From: JAUWMV01 sp964562425
GTDB lineage: Bacteria > UBP14 > UBA6098 > B30-G16
Reading direction: 5' to 3'
NCBI GenBank assembly: GCA_964562425.1
Contig: CAZLTJ010000011.1
Span: 1-38,938 of the forward strand
DNA length: 38,938 nucleotides
Positions 8,930-17,186 of the stretch are shown here, in pieces. Position 1 is the stretch's first letter. Each line of letters starts with the position of its first letter. The notes under the pieces are model-generated. The model was not told where the DNA came from. It ran no database searches and was given only the letters and a program-made list of their open reading frames with translations. The translations under genes and the position numbers were made by a program.

Positions 8930-9415
8930 ATGAAATATATTGGTGAATTCATATTTTTATTGTTGCTATGGGTTTTATTAACGTGGAGTCTTGAACCGGC
9001 ACAGCTAATTGTTGGAGCTGTTGTCTCGATTATTATCATAGGATTAGTAGGTGATGTTTTTCTTATGCAACCCCAAAGAGCTTTTAACCCTAGAAGAGTA
9101 TTCTGGTTTATTGTATATATTCCTTTTCTATTATGGTATATTTTACTTGCTAATCTGGATGTAGCATACAGAGTTATTCACCCAAATCTTCCCATTAGAC
9201 CTGGGATTGTAAAGATAAAAACCACATTAAAAACTCCTATGGCTAAGACTTTTTTGGCTAATTCAATTACTCTTACTCCTGGAACCCTAACTGTTGACAT
9301 AATAGATAATGTATTATATGTGCATTGGATATTCATAAAAGGGAAGGACATGGAAGATTGGACAAAAGCTATTATTGGTCGTTTTGAACCGATTTTAAGG
9401 AGGATTTTCGAATGA
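8930..9415 (+). CDS. mrpE: Na+/H+ antiporter subunit MrpE/MnhE (MbhA-like)
   Basis: This 161-residue protein has two or three N-terminal membrane spans and a cytoplasmic C-terminal domain. The signature 'NSITLTPGTLTVDI' (about residue 110) followed by 'LYVHWI' is typical of MrpE. AGGAGG at the end of mrpD serves as its ribosome site. Its stop overlaps the mrpF start by four bases (ATGA), so the two are translationally coupled. MrpE helps assemble the Mrp complex. Confidence 0.92.
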   Translation: MKYIGEFIFLLLLWVLLTWSLEPAQLIVGAVVSIIIIGLVGDVFLMQPQRAFNPRRVFWFIVYIPFLLWYILLANLDVAYRVIHPNLPIRPGIVKIKTTLKTPMAKTFLANSITLTPGTLTVDIIDNVLYVHWIFIKGKDMEDWTKAIIGRFEPILRRIFE

Positions 9416-9669
9416 TAATGTGGATGATATACATACTTTTGTTTTCATCCTTTTTATGCCTTTACAGAATAGCTTTAGGTCCAACAGCACCGGATCGAGC
9501 TGTGAGTATAGATATATTAGGAACTCTTATTATTGGTTTCTGTGCTCTTGCAGCTCTGACTTTTAAGAGGGATTTTTATCTAAACATTGCTATATCTTGG
9601 GCTCTGCTATCTTATATTGGCTCTATAGCTCTGGCAAAATTTTTGGAAAATAGAAGTTTTGATGAATAG
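9412..9669 (+). CDS. mrpF: Na+/H+ antiporter subunit MrpF/MnhF (MbhB-like)
   Basis: This 85-residue protein has three membrane spans. 'RIALGPTAPDRAVSIDILGT' near residues 20-39 is the MrpF signature, with the conserved GPT.PDR loop. It starts inside the mrpE stop (ATGA overlap). The 112 bases after it hold no gene; mrpG follows with its own GGGAGG ribosome site. Its usual length is about 85-95 residues, so this is complete. Confidence 0.92.
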   Translation: MIMWMIYILLFSSFLCLYRIALGPTAPDRAVSIDILGTLIIGFCALAALTFKRDFYLNIAISWALLSYIGSIALAKFLENRSFDE

Positions 9670-9781
9670 AATTATATTATGATAGACAACTATGAATCAA
9701 AAAAAATCTATTGAAGGAAGATAATTTTTTACTGAGTGTATAAAGGAAAATGTATTTTGAAAAGAGAATAAGGGAGGACTG

Positions 9782-10147
9782 ATGTTTTGGCATACACTAG
9801 GATATATAATAATTGTAATAGGTGTATTATTCGACCTCCTAGGATGTATTGGGCTTGTGAGACTGCCCGATGTATATAACAGACTTCAAGCTGCAACAAA
9901 ATGTGTAACTTTAGGTACAGCATTTCTCCTTTTCGGGGTTTTTCTGATTTTTGGTTTTAGTTCGACTGGTATTAAATCTCTTTTATGTGCTATATTTGTA
10001 CTTATCGCTTCACCTACTGGTGCTCACGCCCTTGCTAAAGGTTCGCATAAGGGTGGTGTTAAATTGTGGGATGGATCAGTTATTGATCTTTATGCAGAAG
10101 ATACTTTGTCAGATAAAAATAAAGGGGATTTAGATGAGAAAGCCTAA
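9782..10147 (+). CDS. mrpG: Na+/H+ antiporter subunit MrpG/MnhG (MbhC-like)
   Basis: This 121-residue protein has three membrane spans. The motif 'GCIGLVRLPDVYNRLQAATK' at about residues 20-39 is the MrpG hallmark (R.PD.Y.R.hA..K), here with Gln for the usual His. 'LIASPTGAHALAKGSHKGG' follows the third span. GGGAGG lies just upstream. The last 14 bases overlap the start of the ferredoxin gene in another frame, so the two are likely co-translated. The 112-base spacer before it might carry an internal promoter, but no clear motif was seen. Confidence 0.9.
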   Translation: MFWHTLGYIIIVIGVLFDLLGCIGLVRLPDVYNRLQAATKCVTLGTAFLLFGVFLIFGFSSTGIKSLLCAIFVLIASPTGAHALAKGSHKGGVKLWDGSVIDLYAEDTLSDKNKGDLDEKA

Positions 10148-10757
10148 ACTTAGGGAATTACAAGAAGCAATTAAAGCTTTGATTAAAGGTCCTTATACAA
10201 CAAAATTCCCTTTTGCTCCAGCTGAGATTATCCCGGAGTTCAGAGGTAAACCTGTTTTTATCGAGGAAAATTGTATTTTATGTGGTGCTTGTGAGCAAAT
10301 ATGTCCATCAGATGCTATCGAGACAAGAGACATTATTAATGAGGATGGTACTGCTACTCGAATTATGTATCGAAATTATTTAAGATGTATTTGGTGCAGT
10401 CAATGTGCAGCATATTGTACAATAGAGAATGGGATTGAAATCACTAATGAGTTTGATCTTTCTACATTGGATAAGAATTCGGATAGTGGGTATGAGCAGA
10501 TCGAGGGTAAGCTTGTTCTCTGTGAGAAATGTAGAGCACCAATTACGTCCGAAAAGCATTTATTATGGCTGGCAGAGAAATTGGGAACAAAAGCATTCCA
10601 AAACCAGACAATATTCATTACATATATGAAATCTATGGGACTTGCAGACGATGAAACCTATGTGAAAAGGGATGAGTATATTAGAGAAGATCTCAATAAA
10701 ATTTTATGCCCAAAATGTAGAAGGGCAATCATGATGGCAGAGGATTGGTCGTTTTAA
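10134..10757 (+). CDS. mbhN: Two-cluster ferredoxin subunit with C-terminal double CxxC (NuoI/HycF/MbhN-like)
   Basis: This 207-residue protein has two ferredoxin motifs, CILCGACEQICPSDAI (about residue 47) and CIWCSQCAAYC (about 85). The second lacks the usual Pro after its fourth Cys (CTIENG). Two more pairs, CEKC (130-133) and CPKC (192-195), are set about 60 residues apart and could bind one metal ion, as in some HycF/HyfH-type proteins. NuoI/HycF-like subunits link electron-input proteins to the small hydrogenase subunit. It starts inside mrpG (14-base overlap) and ends the operon, far from the other hydrogenase genes. The role is well supported; the metal at the extra pairs is inference. 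Confidence 0.85.
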   Translation: MRKPKLRELQEAIKALIKGPYTTKFPFAPAEIIPEFRGKPVFIEENCILCGACEQICPSDAIETRDIINEDGTATRIMYRNYLRCIWCSQCAAYCTIENGIEITNEFDLSTLDKNSDSGYEQIEGKLVLCEKCRAPITSEKHLLWLAEKLGTKAFQNQTIFITYMKSMGLADDETYVKRDEYIREDLNKILCPKCRRAIMMAEDWSF

Positions 10758-10981
10758 GTTCCTATATTTAACTTAATACGAATAGGTTGAAAGTTATATT
10801 GATATAAGATGTTTTGTCAATCCCCCAGGTCACAATACGAGTACTAATAAAACCTTAACGGAAAAATATAATTTCATTTCTTTATTGTGATTGGTTTGAG
10901 AAGATTAAATCCTTTATAAATTAAAATTCTTGCAATGTATCTACCTAAACTCTAAATTCGAATAAAAATTCCTGGAGGATT

Positions 10982-12385
10982 ATGCCGAATCAAAGAACAT
11001 TAGCTAGTGAAGTATCTTTAAAGGGTGTAGGTCTCCATACCGGCGAAGTTTGTGAAATCACGTTTAAACCAGCTCCACCTAACACATGGTTTGTATTTAA
11101 GAGCAAAAACCTTGGGAAAGATGTATCCATTCCTGCAAGGGTTGAATTCTCTGGGGATGAATTGATTCGTGGAACAGTTTTAGAAAAAGATGGTGTAACT
11201 GTTTATACCGTAGAGCATGTCCTTGCTGCGCTGTATGGTTTGCAAATTGACAATTGTATAATTGAACTTTCTGGTCGGGAACCACCGGTAATGGATGGCA
11301 GTATAAAAGCTTTTGTTGATATTATTAAAAAAGCAGGAATAGTAGAACAAGACATTGAACGAATGGTATTAGATGTAGATGAAGTCATACAGTTCGCAGA
11401 TTCTAAGAGGAAAACTGATATACATGTAATTCCTTTTGATGGGTTTAGGATTACTTTAATGATCGATTATGCTAATCGTGCACTTGGTACTCAATATACG
11501 ACATTAGTTTCTTTAGAGAGCGAGTTAGAGGATGAGTTTGCAGCTGCTCGAACCTTTTGTTTTCTTTCAGAAGTTGAGGAGCTTAGAGAACAAGACCTTA
11601 TTAAGGGTGGAGCATTAGATAGTGCGATTGTTATTCTAGATAAAGAGTTCACTAAAAGCGATGAGGAGTTTTTTAGAAAAAAATTCAATATATCAGATGA
11701 AGTAAAAATATTCGCGGGAGAAAACGGTACTCTTAATAATATCCAACTCCGATATTATAATGAACCTGTTCGTCATAAATTGGTTGATCTATTAGGAGAC
11801 CTTGCTCTTCTAGGAACGTATATAAAAGGACATGTCATTGGTGCGAGATCAGGTCATGCAGCGAATGTTGCTCTTGTTCATGAGTTAAAAAAATTTATGG
11901 AGAAAAAGGAACTCGCAGGAAAATTTGGAAAAGGAGCAAATGCTCTTCTTGATATTACAGCCATCCAGAAGATTCTTCCTCACAGATCACCGTTTCTATT
12001 GGTGGATAAAGTAATTGATTTTGAGAGTGGAAAATTCGCGTTAGCTATAAAAAATGTTACTTACAATGAACCATTTTTTCAAGGGCATTTTCCTGAACAT
12101 CCGGTAATGCCCGGTGTATTAATCATCGAAGCCATTGCACAAACTGGTGGTTTTCTGTTAATGCAAACAGTTGCTGATCCGGATAATAGTGTGACTTATT
12201 TTATGGGGCTCGATAAGGTTCGTTTCAGAAAACCGGTCACTCCTGGTGATCAGTTAATATTAAGGGCTGATATGATATCTTATAAACGGGGTATTTGCAA
12301 ATTTAAGGGGACAGCAACTGTGGATGGTAAAGTTGTATGTGAAGGTGAGTTTATGGCAACTGTGATGCCTAAAGAAAAAAAATAA
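10982..12385 (+). CDS. lpxC/fabZ: Bifunctional UDP-3-O-acyl-N-acetylglucosamine deacetylase / 3-hydroxyacyl-ACP dehydratase
   Basis: This 467-residue fusion has LpxC at about residues 1-310 and FabZ at about 320-465. LpxC zinc and catalytic marks are the His in VEHVLAALYG, 'PVMDGS', the His and Asp in HKLVDLLGDLALLG, and the His in RSGHAANVALV. FabZ marks are ILPHRSPFLLVDKV, the catalytic His region GHFPEHPVMPGVL and the Glu in IIEAIAQTGG. LpxC commits sugar to lipid A; FabZ dehydrates 3-hydroxyacyl-ACP, the acyl donor pool lipid A also draws on. The fusion is known from Bacteroidetes and relatives. GGAGG sits before the ATG. A 224-base spacer without a gene separates it from the hydrogenase operon, so it probably has its own promoter. 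Confidence 0.95.
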   Translation: MPNQRTLASEVSLKGVGLHTGEVCEITFKPAPPNTWFVFKSKNLGKDVSIPARVEFSGDELIRGTVLEKDGVTVYTVEHVLAALYGLQIDNCIIELSGREPPVMDGSIKAFVDIIKKAGIVEQDIERMVLDVDEVIQFADSKRKTDIHVIPFDGFRITLMIDYANRALGTQYTTLVSLESELEDEFAAARTFCFLSEVEELREQDLIKGGALDSAIVILDKEFTKSDEEFFRKKFNISDEVKIFAGENGTLNNIQLRYYNEPVRHKLVDLLGDLALLGTYIKGHVIGARSGHAANVALVHELKKFMEKKELAGKFGKGANALLDITAIQKILPHRSPFLLVDKVIDFESGKFALAIKNVTYNEPFFQGHFPEHPVMPGVLIIEAIAQTGGFLLMQTVADPDNSVTYFMGLDKVRFRKPVTPGDQLILRADMISYKRGICKFKGTATVDGKVVCEGEFMATVMPKEKK

Positions 12386-12392
12386 AAATTAA

Positions 12393-12812
12393 ATGAGCAA
12401 TCCTCTAAAAAAATGGCATAATGAATATTGGATGAAAGTTAATAAAATTATAGAGGATAAAGTACTCACTAAATATACAATTGTTGATTTTTTTAAATAT
12501 TCTAATCTCATGATAGAATATCCTGAGTTTTGTCCGCTTTTTAAAGATAATTCCATCTGTCATGAGAAAACTTCTACAGATAACTTCATATGTCTTTTCT
12601 GTGCATGTCCATTCTTTGATTTTGAATATTGTAATGAAGTATCCAAATCTTTCGGATTATGCACAATAAAATCGAAGCAAGGGAAACGAAATGAATGGGG
12701 TTATTGGGACTGCATTGGATGCAGCTTTGTTCATGAAAAACAGTGGGTCGAAGAACATTTATTTCTAATACCTGAATTTACTCAAAACTTATTAAGATTC
12801 TATAAAAAATAA
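12393..12812 (+). CDS. Cysteine-rich small-domain protein (PF04071-like)
   Basis: This 139-residue soluble protein has a dense set of Cys/His residues. They run FCPLF..., CH, then FICLFCACPFFDF, then C and LC, and finally WDCIGCSFVH. This spacing matches the 'cysteine-rich small domain' (FxCLFCyCP ... C..C...H), a probable metal-binding domain of unknown function sometimes found near cobalamin genes. The N-terminal 45 residues add a helical region not normally in that domain. It starts 7 bases after lpxC-fabZ without a strong ribosome site, which suggests coupling. I cannot assign a role; the domain call rests on the Cys pattern. Confidence 0.6.
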   Translation: MSNPLKKWHNEYWMKVNKIIEDKVLTKYTIVDFFKYSNLMIEYPEFCPLFKDNSICHEKTSTDNFICLFCACPFFDFEYCNEVSKSFGLCTIKSKQGKRNEWGYWDCIGCSFVHEKQWVEEHLFLIPEFTQNLLRFYKK

Positions 12813-12839
12813 GGGTCAGTTATTAATAACCAACCCTTA
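12810..12839. terminator. Palindrome between convergent genes, probable bidirectional terminator
   Basis: TAAGGGT (12810-12816) pairs with ACCCTTA (12833-12839) around an inner perfect palindrome GTTATTAATAAC (12819-12830), with only a ca/ca mismatch on each side. It begins at the stop codon of the cysteine-rich gene and lies about 70 bases from the tldD stop on the other strand. Position and symmetry suit a terminator for both transcripts. The U-tract is weak, so a protein-binding palindrome is an alternative. Confidence 0.5.
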
Positions 12840-12910
12840 CAAGATAATTACTTAAAAAAGAAGAATATTATTTTTTAAATCCATAAATAAATTAGAGAAC
12901 GACAGAATTA

Positions 12911-14356
12911 TTATCCCAATCCAACATTAACTTTTCTAAACCTGCTTGGTGCAGCACCATGAGACATCTCTGCTCTTTGACCTGGTTGTCCTTTGCCACA
13001 ATTAGATACACCCCAAAGTTTCCAGTGATTCTCATTGCAAACGGCATCGCAACTAGCCCAAAACTTCGGTGTAATCGATTGATATGTGGGGTTTTTGATA
13101 ACTTTGACAATTTTACCTTTTTCTATTAGCCACCCAATTTCTGATGTAAATTGAAAATTAAGTCTTTTCTGATCGATAGACCAACTTTTGTTACTACCCA
13201 ATAGGATACCCTTATCAGTATCAGCAATAAGGTCGTCTAAATCCCATTCTCCAGGAATCAGGGAAATATTTGTCATTCGAATCATAGGTAAGGAGTTCCA
13301 GCCATCTGCTCTATTGCATCCTCGCGAACGATTGTCATTAATAACATGTGTGAGTTCTCTATTCGTTAAATAACCGCAAAATATTCCATCTTTAACAAGA
13401 AACCATCGTCCAGATCTAACTCCGTCGTCGTCATATCCTATAGTCGCGATACCTCCCGGTTGAGTGCCATCTGCAACAATATTCACAATTTCCGACCCAT
13501 ATCTAAAGCTACCTAATTTCTCGGTTGTGAGGAAGCTTGTACCAGCATAGTTTGCTTCCATACCCAAAACGCGATCTAACTCTGTTGGATGTCCTAACGA
13601 CTCATGAATTTGCAGAGCAAGTTGTTCTCCGGATATTATAATGTCCATTTCACATTTTGAACATTTCTCAGCAGATAACAACGATAGAGCTTCGTCTCTA
13701 ACGCGTTCGGCATTACCCTCGTAATCGTAGGATTCAATAACCTCCCAACCTAATTGGAGAAATTGGTCACCCTGAACTCCTGGATAGCTTCGGGTTTGAA
13801 TTTCACCGGACATGTCGTCGATAGCTGTTGCAGCATAACCGCCACCGCTCCTTATGAATGTTTGCTCAATTTCAGAACCCTCCGAAGAAACAAAAAACTG
13901 ATTCTCTCTCCAGAAAGACAATTCACCTCTGGCGATTTTGATACGATTATCCGATCTTAGAGTTTTATCGATGGACATCAGTAAACCGATTTTTTTCTCA
14001 AGTGGCACCTTAAAAGGATCAATAATGTATGCAGAATTCCATTTATCTTTGTGAATAGGTTCATCAGCAAGTTTTACATCAAATCTCTTTAGTTTAGCAC
14101 TCGATTTGGCAATTTTCACAGCTAATGCAGCAGTTTTTTCAATATTATCCTTATCTACCATAGGTGATGCAGCAAAACCCCATGAACCATCAGCAATAAC
14201 TCTAATGCCAAAGCCGAAGCCTTCAATTTGATTGACTAAGGGGGCACCGTTCTTTACTGAAATAATTTCTCTGGAATCCACAATAATTCTAATATCTACA
14301 TAACTTGCACCAGCTAATTTAGCAACTTCCAGGGCGTGATATGCAAGGTCTTTCAT
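12911..14356 (-). CDS. tldD: TldD-family metalloprotease
   Basis: This is a 481-residue protein of the TldD/PmbA family. The TldD metal motif HESLGH (His251, Glu252, His256) is present, followed by GYDDDGVRSGRWFLVKDG and the C-terminal stretch FTSEIGWLIEKGKIVKVIKN. A late Cys in SNCGKGQPGQ (about residue 455) is the likely third metal ligand. TldD acts with TldE to cut unfolded or modified peptides, as in microcin B17 and CcdA processing. No tldE/pmbA is visible here. It starts 10 bases after the transglutaminase-like gene, with GGAGG just before the ATG, and is the last gene of the minus-strand operon. Confidence 0.9.
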   Translation of the reverse strand: MKDLAYHALEVAKLAGASYVDIRIIVDSREIISVKNGAPLVNQIEGFGFGIRVIADGSWGFAASPMVDKDNIEKTAALAVKIAKSSAKLKRFDVKLADEPIHKDKWNSAYIIDPFKVPLEKKIGLLMSIDKTLRSDNRIKIARGELSFWRENQFFVSSEGSEIEQTFIRSGGGYAATAIDDMSGEIQTRSYPGVQGDQFLQLGWEVIESYDYEGNAERVRDEALSLLSAEKCSKCEMDIIISGEQLALQIHESLGHPTELDRVLGMEANYAGTSFLTTEKLGSFRYGSEIVNIVADGTQPGGIATIGYDDDGVRSGRWFLVKDGIFCGYLTNRELTHVINDNRSRGCNRADGWNSLPMIRMTNISLIPGEWDLDDLIADTDKGILLGSNKSWSIDQKRLNFQFTSEIGWLIEKGKIVKVIKNPTYQSITPKFWASCDAVCNENHWKLWGVSNCGKGQPGQRAEMSHGAAPSRFRKVNVGLG

Positions 14357-14366
14357 CGAACCTCCG

Positions 14367-15779
14367 CTATTTTACTTTTTCTATTTCTAATGTAATCCCT
14401 TTAAGATAAACTGGTGGTTCAGCATCTCCTAACCAGATTGAAATATGTCCTGCTGAAATTTTATCTATTTCTTTAAGAGTAGGATCTAAAGGTGCCCATG
14501 CTATTGAGGATCCATAAAAAGCTTCAACCCAACTATGATCTAAAGGACCATCTTCAGTATAAAGTATACCTCGCACAATTCTTGCTGGTATTCCAATCGA
14601 GCGTAAAAGAGCAACCGTTAATCTTGCTTTTGTGTGCGAATCACCTGTTTCCATTCGTAAGGCTTCCTTGGCAGTATTTCTTATTGGTGCGTATTGTATA
14701 TTATTGTTAACCCATAGATTAATTGCTCGAGTTGCATTTGCCAGATTTTTAGCTGGCTCTACTATCTCCATAGCCTGAGCTTTTATATCTGGATCGTCCG
14801 ATTCAATTCCGGGTCCTGGCTTACTATATTCAGGTGAGCATTGTAAAGGTTCTCTTAAAGGCCATGAACCAGAAACTGTAATCATGTGGGATTGTTTACC
14901 AACCTTTAACTCTCCATCTATACTATTTGGATCAATCTTACCATCGAATGATTGTTCAAGCCTTTTAAGGTAAACTCTTTGAAGGTTATTCATAGGGTCA
15001 AAGGTAAGCTTACCTTTTAATTCTTTAACGCTTAGAATTTTCTTCATGAATTTTTTATCTGCTAACATTTCTACTGTGATGGGATTGTAATCTTCAAGAA
15101 GCTCATGAGGATCGATATCAAGGATGTTTAGCACTGCGAGTTTTGCACTTAATCCCTGCTGAGGATACTCGATATATGTTATAACATTTTCCGATGTGAT
15201 TTCTAGAATAAAATCGTATATTGCGATCTTCCCTTCAAATCGAGTAACATTTTTGGTATCAACGACTTTTTCGGCTACATTTTTTAGTGTAAGATCTCCG
15301 ACCTGCATTAATTGGGGTATAATTACTGTAGCTTTATACTGTCCAGCAGTTGGGTTGATAACTTTTCCAAGAGGAATTAGTTGACCCATTATATGCTGAT
15401 CCAAAATATAACCATTAGTTGGAAACACCAAAGATTGCTCCGCTTGATGAAGTTCGTCACCGGCGGTGACATTTGCTTTGCCGGATTCAAACTTAGCGAA
15501 GATCAATTGTTTACCTCCCGGCATGATGATCTCGAGAGAATACATTACTGGGTGATAGCCTTCATCAAGAAAAGTCTCTGATTCATACTTTGATGTAGCT
15601 CCTGCAATATTGATCGTCGAATTAGAAATCAATCTGAAACCTTCAGGAAGCTTATCAAGTCTGAATTCACATGTGCCGATTGGTTTGGCATCTGAAAAAA
15701 GTTCATAAACTCCCTCGGTTTGCCCAAAAATATTGCCCATAATAAGCATAATAAACAACAATAAACCGAGCTTTTTCAT
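14367..15779 (-). CDS. Secreted transglutaminase-like protein with Ser in place of the nucleophilic Cys
   Basis: This 470-residue protein has a clear signal peptide (MKKLGLLLFIMLIMGNIFGQ). The N-terminal ~300 residues are beta-rich and unassigned. The C-terminal domain matches the transglutaminase/protease-like core: GDSHTKARLTVALLRSIGIP, then DHSWVEAF, then WAPLDPT. In the usual motif the residue at the helix start is Cys (GDC); here it is Ser381. His415 and Asp432 remain. It may be a Ser-nucleophile variant or a non-catalytic binding protein. It is encoded 10 bases before tldD and 34 after hdrB, with a strong GGGGGT ribosome site. Transglutaminase-fold and TldD neighbours suggest shared peptide processing, which is inference. 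Confidence 0.75.
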   Translation of the reverse strand: MKKLGLLLFIMLIMGNIFGQTEGVYELFSDAKPIGTCEFRLDKLPEGFRLISNSTINIAGATSKYESETFLDEGYHPVMYSLEIIMPGGKQLIFAKFESGKANVTAGDELHQAEQSLVFPTNGYILDQHIMGQLIPLGKVINPTAGQYKATVIIPQLMQVGDLTLKNVAEKVVDTKNVTRFEGKIAIYDFILEITSENVITYIEYPQQGLSAKLAVLNILDIDPHELLEDYNPITVEMLADKKFMKKILSVKELKGKLTFDPMNNLQRVYLKRLEQSFDGKIDPNSIDGELKVGKQSHMITVSGSWPLREPLQCSPEYSKPGPGIESDDPDIKAQAMEIVEPAKNLANATRAINLWVNNNIQYAPIRNTAKEALRMETGDSHTKARLTVALLRSIGIPARIVRGILYTEDGPLDHSWVEAFYGSSIAWAPLDPTLKEIDKISAGHISIWLGDAEPPVYLKGITLEIEKVK

Positions 15780-15813
15780 GGAGTGACCCCCTTTCGCTTA
15801 TTTTAATTATTAC

Positions 15814-16683
15814 TTAACTGTAAATCCTTTCTAAAACAGTGGAATTAAGTTCGACATTTTCCTTTAGTGAAATTTCCTCAGGCAGTATAGCCATAGCCAT
15901 TAATTCTGTGTGATAAAATAACGGTAAAGGTAAAAAAGAAGGATTAGTTTTTTTGATTATTTTTTGAGTTCTATCGAGATTGAAATAGCATAAAGGACAC
16001 ATAGTAGTTAAGATTTCAGCACCATTTTTTCTTGCACTCTCGATTATTCTGTAACCCATAGCAGCAATTTGAGTAGGATTGTGTACTGTTTCAAATGAAC
16101 CACAGCATTCAATTTTTTGTGGGAATTCAATGGGTTCACCACCTATAGATGCAATAATATCTTCTAAAATACGCGGTGATTCACTGGAAGGATCTATCGA
16201 AAATTCCTTCGGTCGTAAGAGAAGACAACCGTAATAACATCCAACCTTCGAACCCTTAAGCGGGTGAATTACTGCATCCTCGATATTATCTAACCCAATT
16301 TCCCTGATAACATCTACAAGATGCAGAACTATTATTTTACCTTCATACGGTTCTTCATCATCCATAAATTTTATTAATGTTTCCCTAAAATCTTCGTCTG
16401 TGTTAAATCTTTCATTAACTCTTTTAAGAGTATTATAACAAACCGAACAGATCGTTACCAATCTATTATCGCCAGTTTCTTGAGCTCTTATAAGCGTTCT
16501 GATTGCACCTGCGGAATGAATTTTAGAATCAGATGATAAAGAAACAACAGTACCACAACAATGCCATCTTGGAAGTTCGACAAGTTCAACACCAAGCTGT
16601 TGAAGAACTTTAATAGAAGTTTCTTCTAATTGAGTTCCAGTAGTTTTTAATGTGCAACCTGGGAAGTAGTTGTATTTCAACAT
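15814..16683 (-). CDS. hdrB: Heterodisulfide reductase subunit B-like (two CCG domains)
   Basis: This 289-residue protein has two cysteine-rich CCG domains. The first has FPGCTLK, WHCCG and CSVC; the second has CYYGC, IECCG and CPLC. In HdrB each CCG domain holds a non-cubane [4Fe-4S] cluster that reduces disulfides or a related substrate. A longer open frame begins at 16755, but I choose the ATG at 16683 (MLKYNYFPGC). GGAG lies 11 bases upstream of it, and this avoids overlap with hdrC, which ends at 16703. No hdrA or mvhD is in the window, so the partner is unknown. Candidates are a separate HdrA, or a succinate/fumarate or other dehydrogenase of the same operon type. Confidence 0.85.
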   Translation of the reverse strand: MLKYNYFPGCTLKTTGTQLEETSIKVLQQLGVELVELPRWHCCGTVVSLSSDSKIHSAGAIRTLIRAQETGDNRLVTICSVCYNTLKRVNERFNTDEDFRETLIKFMDDEEPYEGKIIVLHLVDVIREIGLDNIEDAVIHPLKGSKVGCYYGCLLLRPKEFSIDPSSESPRILEDIIASIGGEPIEFPQKIECCGSFETVHNPTQIAAMGYRIIESARKNGAEILTTMCPLCYFNLDRTQKIIKKTNPSFLPLPLFYHTELMAMAILPEEISLKENVELNSTVLERIYS

Positions 16684-16702
16684 TAAGAAAGTCTCCAGTA
16701 TT

Positions 16703-17098
16703 CTATGAAGTAAATTTTCGAAAACTTGCCACCAATGCAATAGTTGGAAATTCACCTGTTGATGCAGTTTCCCAAATATTGAATAAATCTATATTCTCTC
16801 TAATTTTTATCTCTCTAAGAGCTTCATTAATCTTGGCTAAGTCAATATTATGGGGGCATCTCGCTCCGCATTCAAAACAAGCTATACAAATCCAAATTGT
16901 CTGTGAATTCAGTAGTTCCTGAATCTGACCCAGCATAAGCATCATGTTTACCTGATTAGGCATTATATCCATTTCATCCGCCACAGGACAACCGGAAGTA
17001 CACATACCACATTGGTAGCATTTATTAAAATCCTCTCCCGATATTTTCAAAATTTTGTCGCGAAGAGTTGAATCGGTCTTTTTAAGTGTAATCTCCAT
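16703..17098 (-). CDS. hdrC: Heterodisulfide reductase subunit C-like ferredoxin
   Basis: This 131-residue soluble protein has two [4Fe-4S] motifs, CYQCGMCTSGCP (about residue 27) and CIACFECGARCP (about 71), in the HdrC arrangement. It lacks the N-terminal [2Fe-2S] domain of SdhB/FrdB, so HdrC is the better call. It would carry electrons between HdrB and an unseen donor or acceptor. It lies 19 bases before hdrB and 88 bases after the fumarase beta gene, all on the minus strand, so one transcript is likely. Confidence 0.85.
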   Translation of the reverse strand: MEITLKKTDSTLRDKILKISGEDFNKCYQCGMCTSGCPVADEMDIMPNQVNMMLMLGQIQELLNSQTIWICIACFECGARCPHNIDLAKINEALREIKIRENIDLFNIWETASTGEFPTIALVASFRKFTS

Positions 17099-17186
17099 TG
17101 CTTGCTTTAATATAAAAATAATATAAATAACAATTTTAGTAAATGAGTTTTATATTATCAATTAAAAATTATGTTTATATTTAAAT

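Noticed and set aside
15814..16755. Longer form of the HdrB-like protein starting at 16755
   Set aside because: The extra 24 residues overlap hdrC and do not resemble the family; the ATG at 16683 has a proper ribosome site.
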